Assembly: GCF_000379825.1 (NCBI RefSeq)
Contig: NZ_KB903814.1
Coordinates: 372,001-436,000, forward strand
Direction: 5' to 3'
DNA from: Longispora albida DSM 44784
GTDB lineage: Bacteria > Actinomycetota > Actinomycetes > Mycobacteriales > Micromonosporaceae
Length of the DNA stretch: 64,000 bases
Both the position numbers and the translations under genes were made by a program. This document shows positions 8,279-17,251 of the stretch, in pieces. Positions within the stretch are counted from its first letter, which is position 1; each line of letters starts with the position of its first letter. The notes under the pieces are model-generated. The model did no database searches, had not been told where the DNA came from, and saw only the letters and a list, made by a program, of their open reading frames with translations.

Positions 8279-9604
8279 CTAGATCCGCTTGGCCTCGATA
8301 CGCGTACCCAGCTGCGAGAACACCAGTTCCGTCGCCTGCCCGGCATCGTCCACAGTGAACTCGACCTCTGCGCCGACCAGGTCCGAGACCGCCCGGGTGT
8401 AGCTGCGCGGGGTGAGCGGCAGCCGGGCGTGGCCGGGTACTTCGAGCCACCAGTTCCAGCCGAGGACCCCGATGGTGAAGACCCGCCCGCCGGCGTCGGA
8501 GTACCGGCCCTCGTAGCGGGCGGCCAGCTCGTCCAGCGTCCGGGGCTCCGGCGGGCCGGCGGCGGGACTGGGCGCTGGCGCCGGTTCCGGTTCGGCCGGG
8601 TCCGCCCAGCCGCCGAGCACCTGGAGTCCACGCAGGACAGGGTCGATGACGGACCGGCCCTCGCTGCTGGCCGTCATCACGGCAACGGCCCGGCCGCCGG
8701 CCAGCGGTGCCGCGACCTTGCACGTGTACCCCTCGTTCGATCCGGCGTGGCTGAACCGCGCGCCGTCCCCCTCCCCGCGCAGCGCCCACCCGAGCCCTGA
8801 CCCCGGCAGCCGCTCGGACAGCATCTCGGCAGCCAGATCCGCCGGCAGCAGCCCGCCAGCCGTACCAGCGACGGAAGCCTGGACAGCGACCGCGAACCGT
8901 ACGAGGTCGACCGGAGTGCACCACAGGCCAGCAGCGGCCCGCTCCGGGTAGACATGCCAGCCGCCAGGCACGGGACGGCCCATCGACCGGGCGGGCGCGG
9001 CCTGGCCAGGCTCCGGCTGCCCGTACTGGGCCGTGGTCATCCCGGCAGGCCCCAGCACCAGCTCGGCGGCCAGCTCCGGCAGCTCGGCCCCGGTCACGTC
9101 CCGCAGCAGCAGCTCAAGGAGGGTGTATCCCCCGCCGGAGTAGGAGTAGGCCAGGCCAGGGATTCCGCGCAGCCTCACGGCTGGCGTGTTCGCGGGCGGC
9201 GTGCCGTCGAGGATCTCCACGAGCGAAGGAAGCGCTTGCCCCGCCGGGTAACCAGGAAATCCTGGGGTGGTCAGCGCAGCCCCGTGGCAGAGGATGTCGC
9301 GGACGGTGACCACGGCCGGCCGGCCATCCGGCATCGGCAGCTGCCAGGACGTGAGCAGCGTGTTGACGTCGGCTTCGATGTCGAGGTCGCCACGCGCGGC
9401 GAGCGCGAGCGCGGTGACAGCGGCGACCGGTTTGCTGATCGAGGCGGCCTGGAACAGCGTCCCGGGCTCGCAACCCCAGGTCAGCGCATGGATCTGCCCG
9501 TCGTGCACCACCGCGGCCGATCCTGCGGGCACCTCGGGATGCGCGTGCTCCGCGATCAGCTCTCCGAGTTGTTCGTCCACTGAGGAGGTTCCGGGAGGAG
9601 TCAT
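8279..9604 (-). CDS. Class C beta-lactamase-like serine hydrolase (S12)
   Basis: This 441-residue protein has the S12 catalytic motif SISK (S55, K58), a YSYSGGGY segment at about 145-152 in place of the usual YSN, and a C-terminal beta domain of about 90 residues typical of extended members of this family. No signal peptide is visible, so it is probably cytoplasmic, unlike the other two S12 proteins in this window. ATG at 9604 is preceded by GGAAGGA at 8-9 bases, which decides the start. The substrate may be a peptide, ester or beta-lactam and cannot be told from sequence. It lies 83 bp downstream of the SWIM operon promoter region on the same strand. Confidence 0.88.
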   Translation of the reverse strand: MTPPGTSSVDEQLGELIAEHAHPEVPAGSAAVVHDGQIHALTWGCEPGTLFQAASISKPVAAVTALALAARGDLDIEADVNTLLTSWQLPMPDGRPAVVTVRDILCHGAALTTPGFPGYPAGQALPSLVEILDGTPPANTPAVRLRGIPGLAYSYSGGGYTLLELLLRDVTGAELPELAAELVLGPAGMTTAQYGQPEPGQAAPARSMGRPVPGGWHVYPERAAAGLWCTPVDLVRFAVAVQASVAGTAGGLLPADLAAEMLSERLPGSGLGWALRGEGDGARFSHAGSNEGYTCKVAAPLAGGRAVAVMTASSEGRSVIDPVLRGLQVLGGWADPAEPEPAPAPSPAAGPPEPRTLDELAARYEGRYSDAGGRVFTIGVLGWNWWLEVPGHARLPLTPRSYTRAVSDLVGAEVEFTVDDAGQATELVFSQLGTRIEAKRI

Positions 9605-9878
9605 GGCGCGATCCTTCCCGCCGGCTGGGTGCCCCGCCACCCCACTTCGCACCGTGTACCGGCCAGCAGGCTCCCCCTGACCTCGGCGTGCACGGTCTCC
9701 GTCCGGTACCAGCTGATATTGAGCTGTGACCTGGAGCCGCACGGCGTGGTGGGCGTCGCAGCGCCTTGAGCATCCTAGGCGGCTGGGCAGAAGCCGGCTG
9801 GCGGTCCCGATCATGGTCCGTTACCCTGCAACGGCCATTGAGCTGGGCAAACAGATCGCACTAAAGGGGCAGCGGGGC

Positions 9879-11012
9879 GTGAACGGGGACACGATCGAGG
9901 GCATCAGCGCACCACCACGCCGCACGAGGCGCTGGCTCGTCCCGGCGATCGGAGTCGGAGCCGCGCTCGTCCTGACCGCAGGCATGGTGACCTGGCTGAC
10001 CCTCAGCGACAGCAAAGGCCGGGAGCCCGCAAAAACTGCCAAGGTCAGCAAGCAGGTCAGCACACCGCTGCCAGCCGGCACGGCGCAGCGCGGGACTGGC
10101 TCGCGCCTGATCGCTGGCGACAGCACGCACCTCTATTCCCCGGGTGCGACGTGCAAGCCCGAAGGCCCGCAGGACACGTGCGAGATCACCCTCGGCGTGA
10201 GTTCGGACCAGGGCGCGACCTGGACCTGGTTCCCGATCCCCGGCACCTACTCCGGCGGCCCCAAGGACTTCGTGCCCGACAGCACCCACCTGACCATCAC
10301 CGCGCGAGGTACGCGTGTGGCCATGGCCTACTCCGGCCTTGGCAAGTCGTGGGCGACCGACGACGCAGGCCGGACCTGGACCATCAGGGAGACCGCGCCC
10401 GAGCAGTTCCCGGCCGTGGCGAGGATTCCGGACGGGGCCACGCTGGAGCACGCCGGCGGGATCGTGCTCAGCGTCGACGGCCAGCTGTCCAAGCTGCAGA
10501 ATCCGCCACCGCAGGTCACCGGGACGTCGGACGGGATCTTCAGCCGGTCCGCTGACGGCACCTTCTGGTACGGCGGCAGCTACGACAACGGTGCCGTGGC
10601 CCTCTACACCCGCGACCAGGGCCGCAGCTGGCAGTACCTGACGGGGCCGGACGGCGCCCGGAAGCCGCAGATCAGCGTCCGGGACGGCAGGCACATCTAC
10701 GTCAGCGCGTTCAAGGACCGCCGGGTCTGGCGCACGGCTGACGACGGCAAGACGTGGCAGGAACTGGCCCTCCCACCAGGGAAGGACTGGATCTCGCCGC
10801 TGGCCACCGCGGACGGCGGGCTCGCCGTCATCACGACCTCCGGCGAGGCTCTGACCGTCACCAAGGACGGCACGGCTCTCACCACCGCGGCCTCCGGCCT
10901 GCCGGTGAACTTCGCCAGGGCCTGGGGAGACGAACCGATGAGCGGGGCCGGCAAGACAGGGGCCCGCTACAGGTCCGCCGATGGAGTGCAATGGACACCG
11001 TTCACTGGATAA
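9879..11012 (+). CDS. Membrane-anchored BNR/sialidase-like beta-propeller protein
   Basis: The 377-residue protein begins with a short basic N-terminus, one membrane segment (about residues 22-42, VPAIGVGAALVLTAGMVTWL) and a linker, then an extracellular domain with repeated Asp-box-like strands: SSDQGATWTW, TDDAGRTWTI, TRDQGRSWQY, TADDGKTWQE and a closing RSADGVQWTP. These S/T-x-D-x-G-x-T/S-W repeats mark BNR or WD40/YVTN-like propellers. The GTG at 9879 is preferred because AAAGGGG lies 9 bases upstream and the sequence from it gives a proper anchor; an in-frame ATG at 9813 is possible. No catalytic sialidase residues can be confirmed, so a binding or sensing role is equally likely. Confidence 0.75.
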   Translation: MNGDTIEGISAPPRRTRRWLVPAIGVGAALVLTAGMVTWLTLSDSKGREPAKTAKVSKQVSTPLPAGTAQRGTGSRLIAGDSTHLYSPGATCKPEGPQDTCEITLGVSSDQGATWTWFPIPGTYSGGPKDFVPDSTHLTITARGTRVAMAYSGLGKSWATDDAGRTWTIRETAPEQFPAVARIPDGATLEHAGGIVLSVDGQLSKLQNPPPQVTGTSDGIFSRSADGTFWYGGSYDNGAVALYTRDQGRSWQYLTGPDGARKPQISVRDGRHIYVSAFKDRRVWRTADDGKTWQELALPPGKDWISPLATADGGLAVITTSGEALTVTKDGTALTTAASGLPVNFARAWGDEPMSGAGKTGARYRSADGVQWTPFTG

Positions 11013-11029
11013 GTGCCTGAGCTGGGGAT

Positions 11030-11044
11030 ATAAGCACCGCTTAT
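11030..11044. promoter_or_regulatory. Perfect inverted repeat ahead of the YeiH operon
   Basis: ATAAGC at 11030-11035 and GCTTAT at 11039-11044 form a perfect 6-bp dyad with a 3-base spacer, about 58 bp upstream of the YeiH start. It is AT-rich against its surroundings, so it may be an operator or promoter element. Confidence 0.4.
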
Positions 11045-11101
11045 CACCCTGAAGGCAAGCTGTGTCTACTGCTGGTGACGGTGTGGTTCCAGGCTGGGAT
11101 C

Positions 11102-12106
11102 ATGACGATCGACAGCCTCGCTCCCCCGCTCCGGGCCGCGCAGCGGCTCGTACCCGGCCTCGCCGTGGCCGCCTGCGGAGTCGCGCTCGCTGTCGTCGTC
11201 AGTTCGTTCGTGCCCGCGATCGGCACGCTGACCGGCGCCGTGCTCCTCGGTGCCATCGCCGCCAACGCCGGGCTGATCCGGCCGAGTCACGCCGAGGGGC
11301 TGCGCGTGGCGGGCCGGCGGCTGCTGCGGATCGGCGTCGCCCTGCTCGGGCTCAAACTCGCCGCCGGTGAGGTACTGGCGCTCGGGCCAGCCGTCCTCGG
11401 GCTGATCGTCGTCATCGTCGCCGTCACGTTCCTCGGCACGCGGTGGCTCGGCAAGGTGCTCGGCGTCGGCGAGGGCATGACTCTGCTGATCGCCGCCGGC
11501 TTCTCGATCTGCGGGGCCTCGGCGCTCGTCGCGATGAACGGGGTCCGAGAGCAGTCCGAGGAGGACGTCGCCAAGGGGCTCGGCCTGGTGACGCTGTGCG
11601 GGACGGTGCTGATGCTCGCGTTGCCGGCGCTCTTCCCCTACTCGGGGCTGAGCACCGCCGGATACGGGATCTGGGCCGGCGGGAGCGTGCACGAGGTCGC
11701 CCAGGTCGTCGCGGCCGCCGCGCCCGTGAGCGGGGCGATGGCCATCGCGGTCGCGGTGAAGCTCAGCCGGGTCGTGCTGCTCGCCCCGCTGCTGGCGCTG
11801 GTCAGCATGGCCGAGCGCCGGAAGGCCACCGTGGCCGGCGGGACCAAGCCGCCGGTCGTGCCGCTGTTCGTGGCCGGGTTCCTGGCTTTCGCCGCTGTCC
11901 GGAGTACCGGCGTGCTGCCGCGCGGGGTGCTCGACGGGGCGCTGTTCGTCGACGGGCTGCTGCTCGCGGCCGCCATGTTCGCTCTCGGTACCGCGGTGCG
12001 GTTCCGCGCCCTGCTGCGCTCCGGGCTGCCGGTCGCCGTGCTCGGGCTGCTGTCCACCCTGCTCATCGCCGGCCTGGCGTACGCCGGGGCCAGCCTGCTG
12101 ACCTGA
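11102..12106 (+). CDS. YeiH family (UPF0324) membrane protein, putative sulfur oxyanion exporter
   Basis: This 334-residue integral membrane protein has about ten hydrophobic segments and the conserved family block GFSICGASALVAMNGV near residue 137. Proteins of this family are annotated as putative sulfate or sulfonate-related exporters; direct biochemical proof is limited. It is followed after 20 bp by a thiol-dioxygenase-like gene, so the pair would fit oxidation of a thiol followed by export of the sulfite or sulfate formed. The start is uncertain: ATG at 11102 is used, but a GTG at 11075 in frame would add nine residues and neither has a strong ribosome-binding site. Confidence 0.85.
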   Translation: MTIDSLAPPLRAAQRLVPGLAVAACGVALAVVVSSFVPAIGTLTGAVLLGAIAANAGLIRPSHAEGLRVAGRRLLRIGVALLGLKLAAGEVLALGPAVLGLIVVIVAVTFLGTRWLGKVLGVGEGMTLLIAAGFSICGASALVAMNGVREQSEEDVAKGLGLVTLCGTVLMLALPALFPYSGLSTAGYGIWAGGSVHEVAQVVAAAAPVSGAMAIAVAVKLSRVVLLAPLLALVSMAERRKATVAGGTKPPVVPLFVAGFLAFAAVRSTGVLPRGVLDGALFVDGLLLAAAMFALGTAVRFRALLRSGLPVAVLGLLSTLLIAGLAYAGASLLT

Positions 12107-12126
12107 GAAGAGAAGGGAGCCGTGTC

Positions 12127-12654
12127 ATGCTCACCCAGCTCATCACCCCCCGGGCGACCCAGCTGATCACGGAGGTCCGCGCCGCGCTGTCCGGTACCCG
12201 GCATCCCGGCCCGGCCGTCGCGCGGGCGCTCGCCGGGCACCTCTGGCACGACGACCTGCTGACGGCGGAGCAGTGCGAGCCGGCCGAGGCCGGGTACCGC
12301 CAGCACGTCGTGCACGTCGAGCCAAACGGCACGTTCTCGATCGTCGCGGTGGTGTGGCTGCCGGGGCAGCGGACCCCGGTACACGATCATGTGTCGTGGT
12401 GTGTCGTGGGAACCTATCGCGGCGTGGAGGAGGAGACCACGTACCACGTGGAGGAGGGTTTCCTCGTGCCGACGGCCGTGACCGTCGCACCGCGCGGGAC
12501 CACGACCTTCCTCAGCCCGCCCGGCGACATCCACGCCGTGCGGAACCCGCTCGAGGAGCTGGCCATCTCCGTGCACATCTACGGCGCCGACATCGGCGCG
12601 CTCGGCAGCAGCATCCGCCGCCTCTACGACCACCTGCCGATCGCCACGCCATAA
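12127..12654 (+). CDS. Cysteine dioxygenase-like cupin (thiol dioxygenase)
   Basis: The 175-residue single cupin has the 3-His iron site of thiol dioxygenases: H86 and H88 in PVHDHVSW and H136 in GDIHAVRN. H150 and Y152 (SVHIYG) match the second-sphere His-Tyr pair, and R58 is placed like the carboxylate-binding arginine of cysteine dioxygenase. C92 in SWCVVG takes the place where bacterial members usually have Gly and where mammalian CDO has the cysteine cross-linked to tyrosine, so a Cys-Tyr cofactor is conceivable. The family oxidises cysteine or 3-mercaptopropionate to the sulfinate. AGGGAG lies 7 bases before the ATG and the gene follows yeiH in one operon. Confidence 0.85.
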   Translation: MLTQLITPRATQLITEVRAALSGTRHPGPAVARALAGHLWHDDLLTAEQCEPAEAGYRQHVVHVEPNGTFSIVAVVWLPGQRTPVHDHVSWCVVGTYRGVEEETTYHVEEGFLVPTAVTVAPRGTTTFLSPPGDIHAVRNPLEELAISVHIYGADIGALGSSIRRLYDHLPIATP

Positions 12655-12676
12655 ATGGGTACGCGAAAGGCCGGGC

Positions 12677-12705
12677 CACGCGCCGGTGGTTATTGCCGGC
12701 GCGTG
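12677..12705. terminator. Perfect stem-loop between convergent genes
   Basis: CACGCGCCGG at 12677-12686 and CCGGCGCGTG at 12696-12705 form a perfect 10-bp stem with a 9-base loop. It lies between the thiol dioxygenase gene and the convergent secreted-protein gene, so it can serve both strands. Confidence 0.75.
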
Positions 12706-12772
12706 ACTCCGGTTCGTCGATTAATACGATCGACTAACGTCTTGCGAATACGGCGTTACGAGCGGGATTACT

Positions 12773-13180
12773 TTAGAAACCGGGGCCGTAAGCCGGCGCG
12801 ACGGCCACGATCGCCGAAGTCGGGTTGATCGATGTGCGGTAGGTGCCGTCGACCGTGAAACCCCAGTTCGGGGTGGCCGGGGCGTAGCGCAGGGTCACGG
12901 AGACCGTGCGGCCGTAGGAGACGGTCTCGGAGACGTCGACCAGGTTGCCGGTCTTCGACGCGTCCCAGGCCCGGACGTTCACGGTGAGGCCGTGGTGCGC
13001 GTTCCGGCAGGTCACGGTGCCGACGTAGGCGACGTACTCCGGGTTGATGCCACCGTTGGTGGGTGTGAAGGACGAGACGCACTCCGGGGTGGCGGCCTGG
13101 GCCGCGCCACCCGTGAAGGCGGACAGGCCGGTGGCGGCGGCGAGAACGGCCACGGCGGAAACACGCTTGATGCTCAGCAA
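12773..13180 (-). CDS. Small secreted protein, function unknown
   Basis: This 135-residue protein has a clear Sec signal peptide: a short KR-containing n-region, a hydrophobic core AVAVLAAATGLSAF and a likely cleavage after AQA near residue 30. The mature chain of about 105 residues is rich in beta-forming residues and has two cysteines (in TPECVS and GTVTCR) that could form one disulfide, like other small actinobacterial exoproteins. The TTG at 13180 is chosen because CCAGGAG lies 7 bases upstream and it places the signal peptide at the N-terminus; longer versions would bury it. No enzyme motif is seen. Confidence 0.7.
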   Translation of the reverse strand: MLSIKRVSAVAVLAAATGLSAFTGGAAQAATPECVSSFTPTNGGINPEYVAYVGTVTCRNAHHGLTVNVRAWDASKTGNLVDVSETVSYGRTVSVTLRYAPATPNWGFTVDGTYRTSINPTSAIVAVAPAYGPGF

Positions 13181-13579
13181 GAGATACTCCTGGAAAGATT
13201 TCGGGAATGAGCGCACGACATGGCGACAGCGACCCAGCCAGACTGGCGGGCAGCGGGCCATCAGCGGCGCGGTTCGAAGCCTAAAGCAATCCTTAAGAGA
13301 CTGTCCACTCAGGACCTCTGCCGCCGATGTGCAATACGCCATAGCTAAACTCGCCTAATTGTTTACCCGCTTGTTTACTCAACAATTCAACGAGCCAGGC
13401 GGCGGAAGAGTGTCCGCTACGAGGGTTTGGTCCAGTGATGTGCGGACATGACCCGGGGCGCGGCGGCCACACGTGACAGTCGCCGCATTGACCTGCGCCC
13501 GCTAGGCCGGACCTGGGCTGGCCAGTAGATTCCTCATGTCCGATCGGGGGGCGGGACACGTCGCAGGAAGGAAGCCGCA
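13181..13579. other. Divergent intergenic region, no gene seen
   Basis: This 399-bp region separates the secreted protein gene from the AfsR/SARP gene. Its centre (about 13280-13400) is strongly AT-rich against the flanks, as expected for two promoters. It holds the direct repeat listed at 13359-13378. I see no RNA gene or supported small ORF. Confidence 0.45.
13359..13378. promoter_or_regulatory. Direct repeat TTGTTTAC x2, candidate regulator site
   Basis: TTGTTTAC occurs at 13359-13366 and again at 13371-13378, a 12-bp period, and is followed by the inverse core AACAA. SARP-type activators bind short direct repeats close to one helical turn apart, so this could be a binding site for such a protein, including the regulator encoded 200 bp away. 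The 12-bp period is not the 11-bp period I know for classic SARP sites. Confidence 0.35.
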
Positions 13580-16447
13580 GTGCTCATCGCGGTACTCGGG
13601 CCGGTGCGCGCCGGGCAGCCCGGCACGTCTCTGGCGCTCGGCCCGGCGATGCAGCGCACAGTGCTCGCACAGCTCGCCCTGGAACCCGGCCAGCCCATCC
13701 CGCCGTCCCGGCTCATCGAGGGGCTGTGGGACACCGAGCCGCCGCCCCGCGCCCCGCAGATCCTCCAGTCCTACGTGTCGCGGCTCCGGACCGTGCTCCG
13801 GCCGGCCGGAGCAGGGATCGGCTTTCACGATGCCGGTTACGTCCTGGATGTCCCGGCCGAGCAGGTGGACGTGTGCCTGTTCCGCGCGGCTGTGGCCCGC
13901 GGGCTGGCTGGCGATGATCCGGCCCCGTTCCGGGAGGGGCTGGCGCTGTGGCGCGGCGAGCCGCTGGCCGGCGTCAAGCCTTCGCCGCTGATCGAGCGGA
14001 TCCAGGCTGGGCTGGCCGCCGAACGGCTCGCGGCCCTTGAGGAATGCCTCGAACGGGAGCTCGCCGCTGGCCGCCACCGCGAGGTGCTGCCGGAACTGAC
14101 GGCGCTGTGCGCTGACCACCCCTGGCGCGAACGTTTCCTCGCCCAGCTCATGCTCGCCCTCTACCGGTCCGGGCGGATGGCCGAGGCCCTGCAGCGGTAC
14201 GAGGACGCCCGCAGGCAGCTGGCTGGCGAGCTCGGCGTCGACCCGGCGCGCTCGCTGGCGGACCTGCACACCGCGATCCTGCGCGGTGACCCGGCGCTTG
14301 ACCTCCCGGTGAGCGCCCCGGTACCAGCCCCGGCCGTTCAGGTTCAGGGGCCGAGGTTGCTGCCGTTCGCGGTACCGGACTTCACGGGGCGGGCGGCCGA
14401 GATCCGGCAGCTGCTCGGGCTGGCGGGCGGAACGGCTACGGCCGTGGTCATCTCCGCGATCGACGGCATGGCTGGGGCTGGCAAGACGGCCACCGCGCTG
14501 CACGTCGCGCACGAGCTGTCGGCGCAGTTCCCGGACGGCCAGTACTTCGTCGACCTGCACGGCTTCACCCCGGGGCGGGCCCAGCTGGACCCGGGCGCAG
14601 CGCTCGGCACGCTGCTGCGCGCCGCCGGGCTGCCGGCCGAGCGCATCCCGTTCGACACCGACGAGCGCTCGGGGCTGTGGCGGGACACGATCGCGGGGCG
14701 CCGTGCCGTGATCGTGCTGGACAACGCGGCGAGCGCGCAGCAGGTGCGGCCGCTGCTGCCCGGTACACCTGGGGCTCTGGTCCTGATCACGAGCAGGCGC
14801 CGGCTGCCCACTGTGGACGGTGCGGCGCATCTGACCTTGGGGGTCCTGCCGCCGGGCGACGCGTACGACCTGTTCGTGAAGGCGGCCGGGCCGCATGTGC
14901 TGAGCGAGCCGGACGCGGTGGCCGAGGTGGTCAGGCTGTGCGGATACCTGCCGCTGGCGATCCGGATCGCGGCCGCGCTGGCCGGTGACGGGCGGGGATC
15001 TGTGGCCCGCCTCGCCCGGCAGCTCGGCGCCGAGCGGAAGCGCCTGCGGGTGCTGTCGCTCGACGACCGCGATGTCAGCGCGGCCTTCGCCCTCAGCCTC
15101 GCCCAGCTGCCGCCGGGGCATGGCCGGATGTTCCGCCTGCTCGGCCAGCATCCGGGTACGGACTTCGAGACCACGTCGGCCGCCGCGCTGGCCGGCGTCG
15201 ACCAGGACGAGGCTGAGACGCTGCTGGAGGGCCTCACCGCCGCCCACCTGCTCCAGCGCGCCAGGCTGGGCCGTTACACCTTCCACGACCTGCTGCGTGA
15301 GTACGCCCGCACGACGCTCGCCGCCGGGGAACCCGAGCCGGAGCGCGCGGCAGCCCTCACCCGGCTCCTCGATCACTATCGGGACACCGCCGCTGCCGCT
15401 ATCGGCCTGGTCGTCCCGGGTGGCCCCGGGCCAGCCACGGCTGACGGACCGGCGGGCTTCGCTGATGCTGAGGAGGCCGGGGACTGGCTCAGCGCCGAGC
15501 TCGCCAGCCTCGTCGCCGCAGGCAGCCACGCCGCCCGCAACGGCTGGCCAGCCCACGCGATCCGCCTCGCCACCACGCTGCGCCAGTACCTCGACCGGCA
15601 CGGTCATCACGCCGAGGCCGCCCTCCTGCACGGCGAGGCGCTGCACGCCGCGCGCGTCGCCGGCGACCAGGCCGGCGAGGCTCTCGCGCTGGTCGAACTC
15701 GGCTGGGCCGTCTACCGGCAGGGCCAGTACGAGCAGGCAGCCGGGTACTACCGCCAGGCCATCGGCCAGTTCGAAGTGCTCGGCGACGGCCCGGGACAGG
15801 CCAGGGCGCATGGCGGCCTCGGCAACGTCTTCCGCCGTCAGCGCGACAACGCCGCAGCCCTCGAACACCACGAGCATGCCCTGAAGCTGGCGCGCGCGGC
15901 TGGCTACCATCCCGGCGAGGCCGCCAGCCTCGGCAGCCTCGCCGTCATCCACACCGAACAGCGCGACTTCGCCCTGGCCGTGGACTACACCGAGCAGGCC
16001 CTGGCCCTGTTCCGGGTCATGGGTAACCGGCACAGCGAGATGGCCGCGCTCCAGAACCTCGGACTGGCTCACTGCAAATGGGGCAACACCCACCAGGCCA
16101 TCGAGTACCACAACCAGGCCCTCAGCCTCAGCCGTGAACTCGGCAACCGCCGCGGCGAGGCCGACGCGCTCGTCGGCCTCGGCGAGGTCGCGACCAGCAC
16201 GGGCGACCACGCGGCGGCCCGTGCCGCCTACGCCGGGGGCCTCGCGATCGCCGAGGAGGCCGGCTACCGGCCCGAGCAGGCGCTCGCGCACGAGCACCTC
16301 GCGCAGACCAGCGCCAGCCTGGGCGACCACGACGGGGCCCGTCACCACGCCCACCTCGCCCTCGGCCTCTACACCAGTCTCGGCCTGCCGCAACCCGCCG
16401 CCGGCATGCAGCGGCTCCTGAGCGAGCTCAGCCCGGGCAGGCCCTAG
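13580..16447 (+). CDS. AfsR/SARP family transcriptional regulator (BTAD, NB-ARC, TPR)
   Basis: This 955-residue regulator has the AfsR layout: an N-terminal OmpR-like winged helix (about 1-95), a bacterial transcriptional activation domain (about 95-245), an NB-ARC/STAND ATPase with Walker A GMAGAGKT at 296-303 and Walker B-like RAVIVLDNA, and a C-terminal TPR array from about 690 with repeats such as GNVFRRQRDNAAALEHHEHAL and NHRGEADALVGLGEV-type helices. AfsR-type proteins switch on secondary metabolism or morphological genes and are often regulated by phosphorylation or nucleotide state. The start is the GTG at 13580 with GGAAGGAAG upstream. It is 7.5 kb from the NRPS/PKS cluster, so a link to it is possible but not shown. 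Confidence 0.92.
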   Translation: MLIAVLGPVRAGQPGTSLALGPAMQRTVLAQLALEPGQPIPPSRLIEGLWDTEPPPRAPQILQSYVSRLRTVLRPAGAGIGFHDAGYVLDVPAEQVDVCLFRAAVARGLAGDDPAPFREGLALWRGEPLAGVKPSPLIERIQAGLAAERLAALEECLERELAAGRHREVLPELTALCADHPWRERFLAQLMLALYRSGRMAEALQRYEDARRQLAGELGVDPARSLADLHTAILRGDPALDLPVSAPVPAPAVQVQGPRLLPFAVPDFTGRAAEIRQLLGLAGGTATAVVISAIDGMAGAGKTATALHVAHELSAQFPDGQYFVDLHGFTPGRAQLDPGAALGTLLRAAGLPAERIPFDTDERSGLWRDTIAGRRAVIVLDNAASAQQVRPLLPGTPGALVLITSRRRLPTVDGAAHLTLGVLPPGDAYDLFVKAAGPHVLSEPDAVAEVVRLCGYLPLAIRIAAALAGDGRGSVARLARQLGAERKRLRVLSLDDRDVSAAFALSLAQLPPGHGRMFRLLGQHPGTDFETTSAAALAGVDQDEAETLLEGLTAAHLLQRARLGRYTFHDLLREYARTTLAAGEPEPERAAALTRLLDHYRDTAAAAIGLVVPGGPGPATADGPAGFADAEEAGDWLSAELASLVAAGSHAARNGWPAHAIRLATTLRQYLDRHGHHAEAALLHGEALHAARVAGDQAGEALALVELGWAVYRQGQYEQAAGYYRQAIGQFEVLGDGPGQARAHGGLGNVFRRQRDNAAALEHHEHALKLARAAGYHPGEAASLGSLAVIHTEQRDFALAVDYTEQALALFRVMGNRHSEMAALQNLGLAHCKWGNTHQAIEYHNQALSLSRELGNRRGEADALVGLGEVATSTGDHAAARAAYAGGLAIAEEAGYRPEQALAHEHLAQTSASLGDHDGARHHAHLALGLYTSLGLPQPAAGMQRLLSELSPGRP

Positions 16448-16471
16448 GGGCCCAGGCAACCGGTTAGCTGG

Positions 16472-17251
16472 TTAGCCAGCTCGGGTGGCGACGAGGTGGA
16501 GCAGGGCTGCGACGTGCCGGTACGGATCAGTGCGGCCGGCGCGTTCCTCACAGTCCACAATGGCCTCCAGCGTCGCCTGGTCCGGGAGCGGCGCGTCGTT
16601 TCCGGCGGCGTCGGTGAAGACCCGCACGCCGTACCACTGCGCCAGTGACAGCTGCCTGCGGGCCAGCTCCGCCGTCAGGCCGGCCAGCCGGTCGGCGCCG
16701 GCGTCGACGCCGATCCGGTTCCGGTACGTGACGCCGTCGAACGCCTCGCGGGCAGCACCCCAGTCGCCGAGCAGGCCGGGCCGCATCGCCAGGGCGTCAC
16801 CGTTGCGGACGAGCAGCGACACGATCCCGGCCGGGGCCACGACCCGCGCGAGGGTATCGAGCAGCCGGCCGGGGTCCGGGAGGTACATCAGGACGCCGTG
16901 ACACAGCACCACGTCGAAGCTCCCCGGCCCGGACAGCTCGGCGGCTGCTTCCGCCTCGCCCCGTATCAGCCGTACCCGCCCGGCGACCTCCTGCGGCTCC
17001 CGTTCCACTGCGGCTCTGAAGTCACCGAGCAGCTGGGCCGAGGTGTCCAGGCCGGTGACGAGATGCCCGCGGCGGGCCAGCGCGAGAGCCTGCGTACCCT
17101 GCCCGCACCCGGCGTCCAGAACCCGTCGCGGCGGGAGGTCCGGTACGTGGAAAGCGACCTGACGCGCCACGACCTCCTGCCTCACCACCTGCCGCAGGGT
17201 CCCGAGACGCGCCCGCCACCGCTCCTCGCCGCCCGCGAATCCGGCTGTCAT
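16472..17251 (-). CDS. Class I SAM-dependent methyltransferase
   Basis: The 259-residue protein has the SAM-binding motif I VLDAGCGQG at about 44-52, followed by the acidic end of strand 2 in VTGLDTS, and a motif II region FDVVLCHGVLMYL. The fold is that of small-molecule methyltransferases of the Methyltransf_11/25 type; the acceptor is unknown. The ATG at 17251 overlaps the stop of the MFS gene by 4 bp (ATGA), so the two are co-translated and may modify and move the same compound. The gene ends 24 bp from the convergent AfsR-type gene; a short hairpin AGCTGG-TTAG-CCAGCT covers 16466-16481. Confidence 0.88.
   Translation of the reverse strand: MTAGFAGGEERWRARLGTLRQVVRQEVVARQVAFHVPDLPPRRVLDAGCGQGTQALALARRGHLVTGLDTSAQLLGDFRAAVEREPQEVAGRVRLIRGEAEAAAELSGPGSFDVVLCHGVLMYLPDPGRLLDTLARVVAPAGIVSLLVRNGDALAMRPGLLGDWGAAREAFDGVTYRNRIGVDAGADRLAGLTAELARRQLSLAQWYGVRVFTDAAGNDAPLPDQATLEAIVDCEERAGRTDPYRHVAALLHLVATRAG

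Noticed and set aside
13502-16459. A minus-strand ORF of about 985 codons opposite the AfsR/SARP gene
   Set aside because: The plus-strand gene has a full BTAD, NB-ARC and TPR layout with a ribosome-binding site; the antisense frame has no recognisable domain.
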